Origin: JBBDIP01 sp964602455
GTDB lineage: Bacteria; Bacillota; Sulfobacillia; Fermentithermobacillales; Fermentithermobacillaceae
Assembly (NCBI GenBank): GCA_964602455.1
Contig: CAZRRG010000002.1
Span: 3,205-67,204, forward strand
Direction: 5' to 3'
DNA: 64,000 bases
The position numbers were made by a program, and so were the translations under genes. A model generated the notes under the pieces. It ran no database searches and was not told the origin of the DNA. It was given only the letters and a program-made list of their open reading frames with translations. How positions within the stretch are numbered: position 1 is the first letter of the stretch; each line of letters begins with the position of its first letter. This document shows positions 39,778-49,474 of this stretch, piece by piece.

Positions 39778-42429
39778 CTACTTCTGGGGATGGTCGAGCG
39801 CCGCGTGGGCGGCAGCCAGCCTTGCCACAGGAACCCTGAAGGGCGAGCAGGAGACGTAGTCGAGTCCGACCATGTGGCAGAACTCCACCGATTCGGGATC
39901 TCCGCCGTGCTCGCCGCAGATACCGATCACGAGGTCTGGACGAGTCTTGCGACCCAGCTGCACGGCCATCTCAACGAGCTTGCCCACTCCCTGCCTGTCG
40001 AGGGTCTGGAACGGGTTCTCCTTGAAGTACTTCTTCTCCAGGTAAGCGTGGAGGAACTTCGCCTCGGCGTCGTCACGGCTGTACCCAAAGGTCATCTGGG
40101 TGAGGTCGTTGGTGCCGAAGGAGAAGAACTCGGCCCACTTGGCGATATCGTCAGCAACGAGAGCTGCACGCGGGATCTCGATCATGGTGCCTACGACTAT
40201 CGGGAAGTCGACGCCGGTCTCCTTGCGGACCTCTTCGCCGACCCTGACGACCATCTCGCGGTTCTCCTCGATCTCAGGCTCGATGCCAACCAAGGGGATC
40301 ATGACTTCCGGCTTTACGTCGGTGTAGCCATCCTTGAACAGCTGAGCGGTGGCCTGGAAGATCGCCCTGGCCTGCATCTCGTAGATCTCGGGCCACAGGA
40401 CGCCCAAGCGGCAGCCGCGGAGCCCCATCATGGGGTTGGCCTCATGCAGCTCCCTGGCCTTGGCGAGGGTCTCCTCGACCTTGGCGATCTCGGACGCGGG
40501 GGCGTTCTGGTGCTTCATCTCTACCAGCCTGACAGCCAGTTCCTCGGTTGACGGGAGGAACTCGTGAAGCGGCGGGTCAAGCAGTCTGATGGTCACGGGG
40601 AATCCCCGCATGGCCTTCAGGATCCCGTAGAAGTCTTCCTGCTGCATGGGAAGGAGCTTGTCGAGAGCCGCCTTACGCTGTTCGACGGTCTCGGCCATGA
40701 TCATCTCCTGAACCACTGGCAGCCTATCGGCCGCCATGAACATGTGCTCGGTACGGGTGAGGCCGATACCCTCGGCTCCGAGAGCGCGGGCCTTCTCGGC
40801 ATCGGCAGGAGTGTCGGCGTTGGCCTTCACACCGAGGCGGCGGACTTCGTCAGCCCAGGTGAGGATCTCTTCGAAGGCGCCGGAGAGCTTCGGCTCGACC
40901 AAGGGGACCGCTCCGATGAACACGTTGCCGGTGCTGCCATCGATCGAGATTACGTCTCCCTCTTTGATGGTGGCCTTGCCGATAGTGGCCTTGCGGTTCT
41001 CGATATCCAGGTGGAGAGCGTCGCAACCGACGATGGCGGGCTTGCCCATTCCACGAGCAACGACCGCCGCGTGGCAGGTCATTCCGCCGCGAGAGGTAAG
41101 CACGCCCTGCGCGAAGACGATGCCGGGCATGTCTTCGGGCTTGGTCTCAGGCCTGACCAGGATGACCTTCTCGCCTTCCTGGCCCATCTTCTCGGCCTTC
41201 TTGTAGTCAAACACCACGGCGCCGATAGCGGCTCCCGGCGAAGCGGGAAGACCCTTGCCGACGACCTCGGCCTTGGCGTTGGGATCGATGCCCCTGTGGA
41301 GCATGCGTGACACTTCGTCGGCCTTGACCCTCTTCAGAGCCTCGGTCTTGGTGATACGGCCTTCGTGAACCATCTGGCGGGCTATCTCCAGCGAGGCGGC
41401 GGCGGTGCGCTTGCCGGTACGGGTCTGGAGCATGTACAGCTTCCCGTGCTCGATGGTGAACTCCATGTCCTGCATATCGCGGTAGTGATCCTCGAGCGTC
41501 TTCGCCACCTGCTTGATCTGCTCGTAGGTCTCGGGCAGGTCGTTAGGCATTTCGGCGATGGGCTTGGGGGTCCGGATACCGGCGACGACGTCTTCGCCCT
41601 GAGCGTTGACCAGGTACTCGCCGTACAGCACGTTCTCACCGGTCGACGGGTTCCTGGTGAACATAACACCGGTGCCCGAGTCAAATCCCATGTTACCGAA
41701 CACCATCATCTGGACGTTGACGGCGGTCCCGAGATCATCGGGGATCTTGTTGATCTTGCGGTACACGATGGCGCGCTCGGTGTTCCAGGAGCGGAACACG
41801 GCCTCGACGGCCATCTTGAGCTGGTCCATCGGGTTGTCCGGGAACTCGATGCCGGCGTGCTCCTTCACGACCTTACGGTAGCCGGCGATGACCTTCTTCA
41901 GGCCCTCGACCGAGATCTCGTAGTCGTACTTCACTTTCTCGGCTTCACGCTGGGCCACAAGGACATGCTCGAAGTGGTCGTGGTCGACGCCGAGCACTAC
42001 GTCGCCGAACATCTGCATGAACCTTCGGTGGCAGTCCAGCGCAAACCGCTCGTTGCCGGTGGCGTCAATGAGCCCCTGCACGCTGTTGTCATTTAGTCCG
42101 AGGTTCAGGATGGTGTCCATCATGCCGGGCATGCTGATGGCAGCGCCCGAACGGACCGAGACCAGGAGGGGATTCTTCCTGCCTCCAAAGGTCTTTCCGG
42201 TCTCCTGCTCAAGAGCCTTGACGTGAGTCTCGACTTCTTCCCAGAGACCCTCCGGCAGCTTCTTGCCTTCCTTGTAGTACTCGATACAGGTCGCAGTCGT
42301 GATAGTGAATCCCGGGGGCACCGGCAGACCGATACGGGTCATCTCCGCCAATCCCGCGCCCTTGCCGCCGAGGACAGACCTCATGCTGTCATTGCCCTCG
42401 CGGAAACTGTACACGCGCTTTGTTCCCAC
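39778..42429 (-). CDS. ppdK: Pyruvate, phosphate dikinase
   Basis: An 883-residue protein. The N-terminal ATP-grasp part starts KRVYSFREGND, then GGKGAGLAEMTRIGLPVPPG. The phosphorylated His sits in GGMTCHAAVVARGMGKPAIV (about residue 450). The PEP domain carries GLTRTEHMF, MGLRGCRLG, SFGTNDLTQMTFGYSRDD and the catalytic Cys in ICGEHGGDP. It interconverts pyruvate + ATP + phosphate with PEP + AMP + PPi. GTG 42429 has GGAGGCG upstream; the frame is open 36 codons further without support. No ppsR-type regulatory kinase gene lies beside it, though one often does. Confidence 0.97.
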   Translation of the reverse strand: MGTKRVYSFREGNDSMRSVLGGKGAGLAEMTRIGLPVPPGFTITTATCIEYYKEGKKLPEGLWEEVETHVKALEQETGKTFGGRKNPLLVSVRSGAAISMPGMMDTILNLGLNDNSVQGLIDATGNERFALDCHRRFMQMFGDVVLGVDHDHFEHVLVAQREAEKVKYDYEISVEGLKKVIAGYRKVVKEHAGIEFPDNPMDQLKMAVEAVFRSWNTERAIVYRKINKIPDDLGTAVNVQMMVFGNMGFDSGTGVMFTRNPSTGENVLYGEYLVNAQGEDVVAGIRTPKPIAEMPNDLPETYEQIKQVAKTLEDHYRDMQDMEFTIEHGKLYMLQTRTGKRTAAASLEIARQMVHEGRITKTEALKRVKADEVSRMLHRGIDPNAKAEVVGKGLPASPGAAIGAVVFDYKKAEKMGQEGEKVILVRPETKPEDMPGIVFAQGVLTSRGGMTCHAAVVARGMGKPAIVGCDALHLDIENRKATIGKATIKEGDVISIDGSTGNVFIGAVPLVEPKLSGAFEEILTWADEVRRLGVKANADTPADAEKARALGAEGIGLTRTEHMFMAADRLPVVQEMIMAETVEQRKAALDKLLPMQQEDFYGILKAMRGFPVTIRLLDPPLHEFLPSTEELAVRLVEMKHQNAPASEIAKVEETLAKARELHEANPMMGLRGCRLGVLWPEIYEMQARAIFQATAQLFKDGYTDVKPEVMIPLVGIEPEIEENREMVVRVGEEVRKETGVDFPIVVGTMIEIPRAALVADDIAKWAEFFSFGTNDLTQMTFGYSRDDAEAKFLHAYLEKKYFKENPFQTLDRQGVGKLVEMAVQLGRKTRPDLVIGICGEHGGDPESVEFCHMVGLDYVSCSPFRVPVARLAAAHAALDHPQK

Positions 42430-42507
42430 GCTTCCGCCTCCTATGTTGTGAGTCTTGAATCTCCGAGAGTTGGGTGGTGCATAAGGCCCGACTGCACAAT
42501 CGGGGAT

Positions 42508-42537
42508 ATTGTATCCGTTAGTGAAGGTGCATTTCAA
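42508..42537 (-). promoter_or_regulatory. Promoter of ppdK
   Basis: On the minus strand TTGAAA (42537-42532) and TACAAT (42513-42508) are 18 bases apart. The leader of about 70 bases begins with CCCGA...TCGGG, able to form a small hairpin. Confidence 0.6.
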
Positions 42538-42540
42538 TAA

Positions 42541-44670
42541 TCACCCTTCCCTACCTAGCAAGGGTAGAATGTGGGCAAAATCGGCATAGCTGGTATACAG
42601 GCGAGAAACTCTGCGCAAGAGCGCCAACCTGTTTGACCGCACTGCAAGATCATCCGCCATGATTAGCACTTCATCCAAGCAACGGTCGACAGGTCCCCGG
42701 AGACCAGCCAGGCGGTCGAGGTACCCGCCGTAGTCGCCCTCCTCGTACATCCGGGCAAGGATGGGCGAGACCTCTGTGACGGCACAGTGCAAAGCCCTCT
42801 CCGGCTCCTCCGCGAGGAGGTCGGGATCGACGTCTCCCCCGCTCTCCGCACCCTTGGCCAGGACGCTGGTGCGCCTCCACCCGGTGACGACATCGGCAAG
42901 TCTTTTCCCTTCCAGCCGGGAGAGGGCCTGGGCCATTGCGGGCAGCCTTGCAATCCGCTTCTCGCCGCCTCCAAGCGCCGCTCTTGTAACCTCAACTGAG
43001 AAGCCTCTATCGATGAGGGCGCCTTCCACTCTGCCCAGAAGGAACTGTAGCAGCTTGGCTTTGCGATCCGGCGCAGGATTCATGACAACTCCGGTAGCCA
43101 AGCGCAGGGGCTCATCGAGCAGCCCCTCCAAGTCCGCGTCGTACCCGTGGCCCATCAGGATCGAGACCACGCCCATGGCGTTCCGCCGCAGGCCAAACGG
43201 GTCCGCTGAACCCGAGACCTCCATGCCGAGGGAGAACGCGACAGCCAGTGTGTCGAGTTTGTCCACCAGAGCAACCACCGACGGGATACCTGGCTCGGGA
43301 AGCCGGTCTTTGGCGCCGCGAGGGAGATACTGGTCCCGGATGGCCGCCACGATCCCGGCGGGCAGGCCCTCGAGCTCGCCGTAACGCCATCCCATGATGC
43401 CCTCGAGTTCAGGGAACTCCCTGACCATTGCGGTGACCAGGTCGGCCTTCGCCAGCTTAGCCGCACGAGCAGCCACATCCGCATCGAAACGCTCTTGACT
43501 GCCCGTCTCAGGACTGCTGACCGCGGACCTATGCTGCAGCGCCGGCGAGACCACACGCGCCAGACGCTCCATGCGGCCGGCCTTATCAAGCATGGTTCCG
43601 GAGTTGCGCAGGAACCGGACTCCCGCGAGTTCAGGCAGTCTGGCCTCCAGCGATACCTTCCTGTCCTGTTCGAAGAAGAACTCGGCGTCCTCGAGCCTGG
43701 CCCGCAGGACCCACTCGTTTCCGGAGCGCACGGTCTCCATGCCGTGACTGGGATGCCCGTCCCTTACTCCCACAAAACCCGGGAGTATGTTGCCCTGGGC
43801 GTCCTCTACAGGGAAGTACCTTTGGTGATGGCGCATGGCCGTCACCAGCACTTCCTTGGGAAGGCTCCGGTACCTGTCCTCAAATCGCCCCAGGAAAGCC
43901 GAAGGATGTTCGCAGAGGGACGTGACCTCCGACAACAGCTCGTCGTCGATGACCGGCTCGCCCCCGAGCTCCAAGGCTACCTTCCGCGCTCCTTCAGTGA
44001 TGAGCGCGGCGCGGCGGTCGGGATCCACGATCACCGACGCGTCATCCATCACCTTGAAGTAGTCGGCTGCTGAGGGCACTTCCAGGGGACCCGGGTGGAG
44101 AGTCCGGTGGCCCAAGGTACGCCGGCCCGAAGAGTGCCCGGCGATGAACATGGGCACGACGTCTTTCCCGTAGAGGGCGACGACCCAGCGGATGGGCCTG
44201 TACCAGCGCCAGTTCTCGTCACCCCACCGCATCGGGTAGGGAGACTCCAGCCCCATAACGACGGAGGGCAGGATGGCGGATAGGACATCGGCCGCCGGCC
44301 GGCCCTTCTCGTGACGCTGGCCGTACACGTACTCGCCTCCGGCCTCCTCCTTGAGGATCACCTCTGACGGGTCTATCCCCAGCGACCGGGCAAATCCCAG
44401 GAGCGCCTTGGACGGATTGCCGTCCTGGTCATACGCCGCCTTCTTGGAAGGCCCCCTTACTTCGGTGACGGCGTCGCCGCTCCTATCGGAAAGGTCTTCA
44501 ACAACCAAGACCAGCCTGCGCGGGGTGCCGTAGGTCTTTACTTCCGAAAACGCCATGCGGGCCTCTTTGAGAGCAGCCTCGGCCTTGGCGCGCAGGTCCC
44601 GCACCGCTAGGGGAAGATAGCGGGCCGGTATCTCGTCGCAACCTACCTCAAGCAGGAACTTCTCAGGCAT
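42541..44670 (-). CDS. glyS: Glycyl-tRNA synthetase beta subunit
   Basis: A 709-residue protein: MPEKFLLEVGCDEIPARYLP, TPRRLVLVVEDLSDRSGDAV, VRGPSKKAAYDQDGNPSKAL, LPKEVLVTAMRHHQRYFPVE, FVGVRDGHP and the HD-like LAKADLVTAMVREFPELEGI, ending in the anticodon-binding region (FDEVLIMADD-like). It acts with the alpha subunit to charge tRNA-Gly. ATG 44670 follows GGAGGGCG; it overlaps glyQ by 8 bases. Confidence 0.96.
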   Translation of the reverse strand: MPEKFLLEVGCDEIPARYLPLAVRDLRAKAEAALKEARMAFSEVKTYGTPRRLVLVVEDLSDRSGDAVTEVRGPSKKAAYDQDGNPSKALLGFARSLGIDPSEVILKEEAGGEYVYGQRHEKGRPAADVLSAILPSVVMGLESPYPMRWGDENWRWYRPIRWVVALYGKDVVPMFIAGHSSGRRTLGHRTLHPGPLEVPSAADYFKVMDDASVIVDPDRRAALITEGARKVALELGGEPVIDDELLSEVTSLCEHPSAFLGRFEDRYRSLPKEVLVTAMRHHQRYFPVEDAQGNILPGFVGVRDGHPSHGMETVRSGNEWVLRARLEDAEFFFEQDRKVSLEARLPELAGVRFLRNSGTMLDKAGRMERLARVVSPALQHRSAVSSPETGSQERFDADVAARAAKLAKADLVTAMVREFPELEGIMGWRYGELEGLPAGIVAAIRDQYLPRGAKDRLPEPGIPSVVALVDKLDTLAVAFSLGMEVSGSADPFGLRRNAMGVVSILMGHGYDADLEGLLDEPLRLATGVVMNPAPDRKAKLLQFLLGRVEGALIDRGFSVEVTRAALGGGEKRIARLPAMAQALSRLEGKRLADVVTGWRRTSVLAKGAESGGDVDPDLLAEEPERALHCAVTEVSPILARMYEEGDYGGYLDRLAGLRGPVDRCLDEVLIMADDLAVRSNRLALLRRVSRLYTSYADFAHILPLLGREG

Positions 44671-45532
44671 GGTCTTCGCCCTCCAGATCAAGGGCGTACT
44701 TCTTGGCGCACGCTCTGGTAAGCGCCCTCACCCGCCCGATGTAGTTCTGACGCTCCGACACCGAAAGGGCGCCCCGAGCGTCAAGAAGGTTGAAGGTATG
44801 GGAGCACTTCAGGGCCCAATCGTAAGACGGGAGCACGAGGCCCTTTTCGAGCACCCGCTTGGACTCTGCCTCGTACATGTCGAACAGGCTGCGCAGCATG
44901 TCGGTGTCGGCAACCTCAAATCCGTAAGCGGAACCCTGCTTCTCCTGGTCAAGGAAGATATCCTTGTATCGCAAGCCGGGCGACACCATTACATCCCAGG
45001 AGTTGTCGAGTCCCTGTATGTATGCCGCAAGCCGCTCGAGCCCGTAGGTTATCTCGCAAGAGATGGGGTTCACCTGGAGCCCGCCCATCTCCTGGAAGTA
45101 GGTGAACTGGGTAATCTCGTTTCCGTCCAGCCAGACTTCCCAGCCCAGGCCTGACGCACCCAACGTGGGGGATTCCCAGTTGTCCTCGACAAGGCGGATA
45201 TCGTGTTCTTCCCTGTGGATCCCCAACCGCTCCAGCGACTCTATGTACATCTCCACAATCATATCGGGCGGCGGCTTCAGGATGACCTGGAACTGGAAGT
45301 AGTGGCCCATGCGGTACGGGTTGTCCCCGTAGCGGGCATCCTGAGGCCTTCTCGAGGGTTCAACATAAGCGATCTTCCACGGCTTTTTGCCCAGTACCCT
45401 GAAGAAGGTATAGGGGTTCATCGTCCCCGCGCCTTTTTCGGTATCGTAGGGCTGAGCAATGTAGCAGCCCTTTTCGGCCCAGAACCCTTGGAGAGCCGCG
45501 ATCACGTCGCAGAATGTCTTGATCTCCTGCAC
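44663..45532 (-). CDS. glyQ: Glycyl-tRNA synthetase alpha subunit
   Basis: A 289-residue class II synthetase subunit: VQEIKTFCDVIAALQGFWAE, CYIAQPYDTEKGAGTMNPYT, AYVEPSRRPQDARYGDNPYR, SPTLGASGLGWEVWLDG, THFTYFQ-like QFTYFQEMGG and YGLERLAAYIQG. GTG 45532 is the family start and has AAGGAG 10 bases upstream; the open frame before it overlaps recO. The 90-base gap to recO is too short for a T-box leader. Confidence 0.96.
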   Translation of the reverse strand: MQEIKTFCDVIAALQGFWAEKGCYIAQPYDTEKGAGTMNPYTFFRVLGKKPWKIAYVEPSRRPQDARYGDNPYRMGHYFQFQVILKPPPDMIVEMYIESLERLGIHREEHDIRLVEDNWESPTLGASGLGWEVWLDGNEITQFTYFQEMGGLQVNPISCEITYGLERLAAYIQGLDNSWDVMVSPGLRYKDIFLDQEKQGSAYGFEVADTDMLRSLFDMYEAESKRVLEKGLVLPSYDWALKCSHTFNLLDARGALSVSERQNYIGRVRALTRACAKKYALDLEGEDHA

Positions 45533-45621
45533 CTTCGGTAGACTCCTTCCTGTAGCGCCCCGGCCCTGAGGGTCTGCCCGCCGATTGCCAGGCATCCGGG
45601 GACAGTCGATCTTCGCCGCCG

Positions 45622-46368
45622 TCACACCTCTATCCTTTCCACGAGGGAGACGGAGTTAAGGCGTTTGCCCAGAATACCGGAAATGTAGGCGATGAGGACG
45701 GCGGTTGCCTCTTTGCGAACGACTCCCCGGGCGTTAACGCTAGGACCCGAACGGCCGCTTTCAGATATGAGAGAGAGCGTACGCGCAGCCCCCAAGGACA
45801 CCTCTGTCATCTCCTCGCCCAGAACGGACTGGCCTTTGCATTTGGGGCAGATGATACCGCCGGCGGTAGGCGAGAAGAAGAGCGGCGCTGACGGAGGAGA
45901 GCCGCACAACGCGCACGCGCCGAAGGTGGGAGCGAACCCTGTCCTGGCAAGGATGCCGATGGCGCCCCAGATCGCTACGGGCCAGGGATCCTCCCTCTCC
46001 TCCAACGCAGTGAGAACCGCGTCCGAGAACTCAAAGACGGCGGGATTAGCCTCCCGCAAGGGAAGGATCGAGGACAGGAGTTCCGCCAGGAAGCCCGCGT
46101 ACACCATCTTGTTGTAGTCCAGCATGATCCCGGCGTAGGACCGCGACGCGCCGACCTGGGTTATGCGGTCAAAGGTGCGCCCCCTGAACACTTCTATTGT
46201 CGCCTTGCTGTAGGGCTGAGTTATTGCCGAAAGCTTGCTCTGCGGCCTCCGGGCGCCCTTCACAACAGCCTTCACTAACCCCTCGTCGCGAGTCAGGACC
46301 GTCGCCACTCTATCGTGCTCGCCCAGGTCGAACTGGGCGAGGAATATGCCCTCGGTCTGGTACAGCAT
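45622..46368 (-). CDS. recO: DNA repair protein RecO
   Basis: A 248-residue protein. The N-terminal OB fold begins YQTEGIFLAQFDLGEHDRVA and runs to VVKGARRPQSKLS. The C-terminal part has the zinc site CALCG and CPKC, spaced as in most RecO. It helps load RecA at gaps. Start ATG 46368 adjoins the dgkA stop. In many relatives era and cdd lie between dgkA and recO; here they are missing. Confidence 0.93.
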   Translation of the reverse strand: MLYQTEGIFLAQFDLGEHDRVATVLTRDEGLVKAVVKGARRPQSKLSAITQPYSKATIEVFRGRTFDRITQVGASRSYAGIMLDYNKMVYAGFLAELLSSILPLREANPAVFEFSDAVLTALEEREDPWPVAIWGAIGILARTGFAPTFGACALCGSPPSAPLFFSPTAGGIICPKCKGQSVLGEEMTEVSLGAARTLSLISESGRSGPSVNARGVVRKEATAVLIAYISGILGKRLNSVSLVERIEV

Positions 46369-46935
46369 CTACTTCGGACCCGTGCCGGGCGACAGCGGCA
46401 ACGCCAGACCAGCCAGCGCCGGGAGCACGATAAGGGCAAGATAGAGAGCGAACGGTCTCCAGCGGGTATCCAGGAAGGACTGGAGCCTGGGGCCAAGTTC
46501 GGGGATGACGGGGCAGAACACGATGAGACCGATAAGGACCGAGAACGCCGCGGACAGCAACACCCCGGCGGCCGCTACATCTTTCACAACCTTGGCGATG
46601 GGGTTGTGGCGGGGCTCCAGGAGATCGGTCATTGACTCTGCCACAGTGTTCACAACCTCGGCCAGCAGTACGCCTGCGATAGCGAGCACGACCATAAGTA
46701 CCTCCATCCGCCCGACCCCGAGCACTATGCAGGCGGCGCCGGCCAGGGTAGCCAGGAGAACGTGCAGCCGCATGTTGGGTTGGGTCAGGTAGACGTAGGA
46801 GAGTCCTTCCCAGGCATATGCAAAGCTCCTCGCGACAGGGCGAAGCCCCCAGGAGGAAGGCGGGCTGCCGTAGAGACCGTAGGCGCCCTTCAGACCCTTA
46901 TTACCGCTCTCAGGGCCTCGTCCTGGCGCTTCCAC
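46369..46935 (-). CDS. dgkA: Diacylglycerol/undecaprenol kinase (DgkA family)
   Basis: A 188-residue membrane protein. The first helices carry the DgkA core FAYAWEGLSYVYLTQPNMRL, LLAEVVNTVAESMTDLLEPR and HNPIAKVVKDVAAAGVLLSA, where the acidic and Asn residues form the active site. The C-terminal 60 residues add two further hydrophobic segments beyond the usual three-helix enzyme. Gram-positive members phosphorylate undecaprenol or diacylglycerol. GTG 46935 gives a 46-base overlap with ybeY, with GAGGCGG upstream; no later start codon fits. Confidence 0.85.
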   Translation of the reverse strand: MEAPGRGPESGNKGLKGAYGLYGSPPSSWGLRPVARSFAYAWEGLSYVYLTQPNMRLHVLLATLAGAACIVLGVGRMEVLMVVLAIAGVLLAEVVNTVAESMTDLLEPRHNPIAKVVKDVAAAGVLLSAAFSVLIGLIVFCPVIPELGPRLQSFLDTRWRPFALYLALIVLPALAGLALPLSPGTGPK

Positions 46936-47381
46936 ATGACCGCCTCTTTTTCCGGAGTGTCGTGGTCGTACCCAAGTAGATGGAGGGCGCCGTGAACCAG
47001 AAGGAGAGCGATCTCTTCCTGCACGGTCTTGCCGTTGACCTTTGCCTGCCGGGCTGCCGTGTCCAGAGAGATGATCACATCGCCCAGCATCTCCGGTATC
47101 CCGGGGACCTTGACCATATCTTCCTCATCGCTATCCCTGAAAGCGAAGGAGAGCACGTCCGTTGGCCCTTCCACCCCACGGTACTGCTGGTTTAGCTCGG
47201 CGATGAAATCATCGTTGGTGAAGAGCACCGACACCTCGGCTTCCCCGGGTTTAAAGCCCGAGAGAGAAAGCGCGGCGTGCACAGCGCTTTCAGCCAGGTG
47301 GGCAAGCGCCTCCTTTTCACCATCGGGAAGTTCGGGATTGGTTAACGTGTCGATCTCGACAGTCACGTAGCTATCCTCCAT
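46890..47381 (-). CDS. ybeY: rRNA maturation endoribonuclease YbeY
   Basis: A 163-residue protein with the YbeY zinc motif H-G-A-L-H-L-L-G-Y-D-H (about 130-140) and the preceding LNQQYRGVEGPTDVLSFAF and MLGDVIISLDTA. It processes 16S rRNA and takes part in ribosome quality control. A start at GTG 47366, behind GGAGG, is an alternative to ATG 47381. It lies 5 bases after pgpH. Confidence 0.95.
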   Translation of the reverse strand: MEDSYVTVEIDTLTNPELPDGEKEALAHLAESAVHAALSLSGFKPGEAEVSVLFTNDDFIAELNQQYRGVEGPTDVLSFAFRDSDEEDMVKVPGIPEMLGDVIISLDTAARQAKVNGKTVQEEIALLLVHGALHLLGYDHDTPEKEAVMWKRQDEALRAVIRV

Positions 47382-47386
47382 CGCGG

Positions 47387-49474
47387 TTACGAGCCCTGCT
47401 TGGGCCTATCCGGATACTCGATCCTGGTGTGGAACACTCCCGCAAGCACCCGGGTGAAGGTATCGGCCACCGTATCGAGTTCCCGGAGCGTGAGGTCAGA
47501 ACGGTCCAGCTGCTGGTCCAGTAGCCTTTCACGGATGATCTTCCTCACGACCGACTCGATCCTGGCCGGAGTTGGCTTGGACAGAGACCGCACCGCCGCT
47601 TCAACGCCGTCCGCCAGCATCACCATGGCAACCTCTTTGGAGCCGGGCCTCGGCCCCTCATACCGGAAATCCCACTCCTCCGGCGTCCGGCTGTCCTTCG
47701 GCTGGTTCTCGGCTGCCTTGTTGTAGAAGTATGAAGCCAGCATGGTCCCGTGATGCTCGGCGATGAACTGCCGGATGACCATCGGCACGTTGTGTTCGGC
47801 GGCAAGCTCCAGACCGTCCTTGACGTGGGCGGTTATCACGCTCGCCGAAAGCGTCGGGGTCATCTTATCGTGGGGATTGTCCATACCTGGAACCTGGTTC
47901 TCGGTGAAGAAGTAGGGCCTCTTAATCTTGCCGATGTCGTGATAGTAAGCTCCTACGCGAGCCAGAAGGCTATCGGCGCCTATCGCCATGGCCGCCGCCT
48001 CGGCGAGATTGCCGACCATAATGCTGTGGTGGTAGGTACCCGGAGCCTCAAGGAGCAACCTGTGCAGAAGCGGGTGCTCCGGGCTGGATAGCTCGATAAG
48101 GCGGATAGGCGTGATGATGCCGAAAGCCATCTCAAAAAGCGGGAGCGAGCCAATCGCCAGTATCGCGGACAGCGGCCCGTTGATGAGGACCATGAGAGTG
48201 TCCTTCCAAATGAGGATGTCCGAAAGCGGCACGCCGCCTGTGAGTCCGAGGATCAAGTAGGTAGTCCCTTGCACTCCCATGACAATGAACCCGGCGCGCA
48301 GGAGATTGGTCCGGTTCCAGTCCTGCTTAACCGATAGCGCCGCCGCGAGGCTTCCCGCAACGCCCAAGGGGAAGAGTCTTAGGTCAAATCCGGTGATCAC
48401 TCCGGACACCAGCGTTAGGGCGCAACCGACGATGACTCCGAACTTGCGATCGAACAGCGTAGCCGCCAGCATGGCCCCTCCCGCGGCAGGCACCAGGAGA
48501 GGAGAAACGGTGGCGAGACCCCTAGCGGCGATGACGCCCAGCATCACGATCGCGGCCACGAGCCCGATCTTGTTGCCTGACAGGGCTTCGGGCATCTCGA
48601 GCCTGAGATAGACGACAATGAGCGCGCACACAAGCAGCGACATGAGCGCCGATCCGGCGATCGATGAAAACCTTATCCGGGTGCCGACCATCCCTAGCTT
48701 TGTTAGGATCGCCATTTGATCTTCGGTCACCACGTCGCCCTCGCGGACAATAAACTGACCCCGCCGGATCCTCACCGGCTCGACGGAATCCAAAGCTTCC
48801 TTGAGCCTCCGCTGGCTCTCTTCTTCGTTGTAGGTCATGTTCGGGACCAGATTCTTTGTGACAAAAGAGCCCAGAGTGACAGCCACGTGATTGGGGATGT
48901 CGGGATCGCGGAGGAGATCATCCCGAATCTCGTTCTTTGCCTTGTCGAGGTTCTCGGGCTTGAGACCCAGGGTAAGTGGTTCTGACACAACCTCGTCAAG
49001 CTTGACAAAGGCCTGGTCCAGCACGGTGCCCCCTGCCGCGACCGTGGCGATGATGTCTCCGTCTGAGGCATCGTCGGCCAGGTACGCCCGCAGCGCCTGG
49101 ATGACTTCCTGAGTGGAAGAATCGGGATCGGCCGCGGTGTCGGCAATGGCTTTCCGGAAGGCGGCTATCTGCCCCCGGATGTCCACTAAGACCTTCGGAT
49201 CATTGTCGTACACCTTGGACACGGTCTCGGCTTTTTCTTGCCGGAGCCTCTCCGTGGCCGCGTCGTCGATGACTTCCGAAGGGGCTTTCACGTTAACGGA
49301 CGACACGTCCCCAACCTCGAGCCTCACGGACTGGGGCACCAGCGACACGAAGAACACACCGAAGATAATCACAAAGGCAGTAATCCCCCAGAACAGCTGG
49401 GGGCTTTCTCTTGTGAGCCTCGAAAGACCCGGAAGAGATCTCCCGTTATCCTTCTCGCCGCCGCGCTTCGCCAC
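47387..49474 (-). CDS. pgpH: 7TMR-HD family membrane phosphohydrolase (PgpH-like)
   Basis: A 695-residue protein. One N-terminal transmembrane helix (TAFVIIFGVFFVSLV) is followed by an extracellular helical domain (about 60-280, with VRIRRGQFIVREGDVVTEDQ), then seven transmembrane helices and a cytoplasmic HD domain (HHSIMVGNLAEAAAMAIG, GAYYHDIGKIKRPYFFTENQ, HVKDGLELAAEH, EHHGTMLASYFY). Characterised relatives hydrolyse cyclic di-AMP. GTG 49474 shares one base with the phoH stop (TAGTG). Confidence 0.93.
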   Translation of the reverse strand: MAKRGGEKDNGRSLPGLSRLTRESPQLFWGITAFVIIFGVFFVSLVPQSVRLEVGDVSSVNVKAPSEVIDDAATERLRQEKAETVSKVYDNDPKVLVDIRGQIAAFRKAIADTAADPDSSTQEVIQALRAYLADDASDGDIIATVAAGGTVLDQAFVKLDEVVSEPLTLGLKPENLDKAKNEIRDDLLRDPDIPNHVAVTLGSFVTKNLVPNMTYNEEESQRRLKEALDSVEPVRIRRGQFIVREGDVVTEDQMAILTKLGMVGTRIRFSSIAGSALMSLLVCALIVVYLRLEMPEALSGNKIGLVAAIVMLGVIAARGLATVSPLLVPAAGGAMLAATLFDRKFGVIVGCALTLVSGVITGFDLRLFPLGVAGSLAAALSVKQDWNRTNLLRAGFIVMGVQGTTYLILGLTGGVPLSDILIWKDTLMVLINGPLSAILAIGSLPLFEMAFGIITPIRLIELSSPEHPLLHRLLLEAPGTYHHSIMVGNLAEAAAMAIGADSLLARVGAYYHDIGKIKRPYFFTENQVPGMDNPHDKMTPTLSASVITAHVKDGLELAAEHNVPMVIRQFIAEHHGTMLASYFYNKAAENQPKDSRTPEEWDFRYEGPRPGSKEVAMVMLADGVEAAVRSLSKPTPARIESVVRKIIRERLLDQQLDRSDLTLRELDTVADTFTRVLAGVFHTRIEYPDRPKQGS

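Noticed and set aside
45533..45621. T-box riboswitch before glyQS
   Set aside because: The gap to recO is 89 bases, too short for a T-box, and no specifier or T-box sequence is visible.
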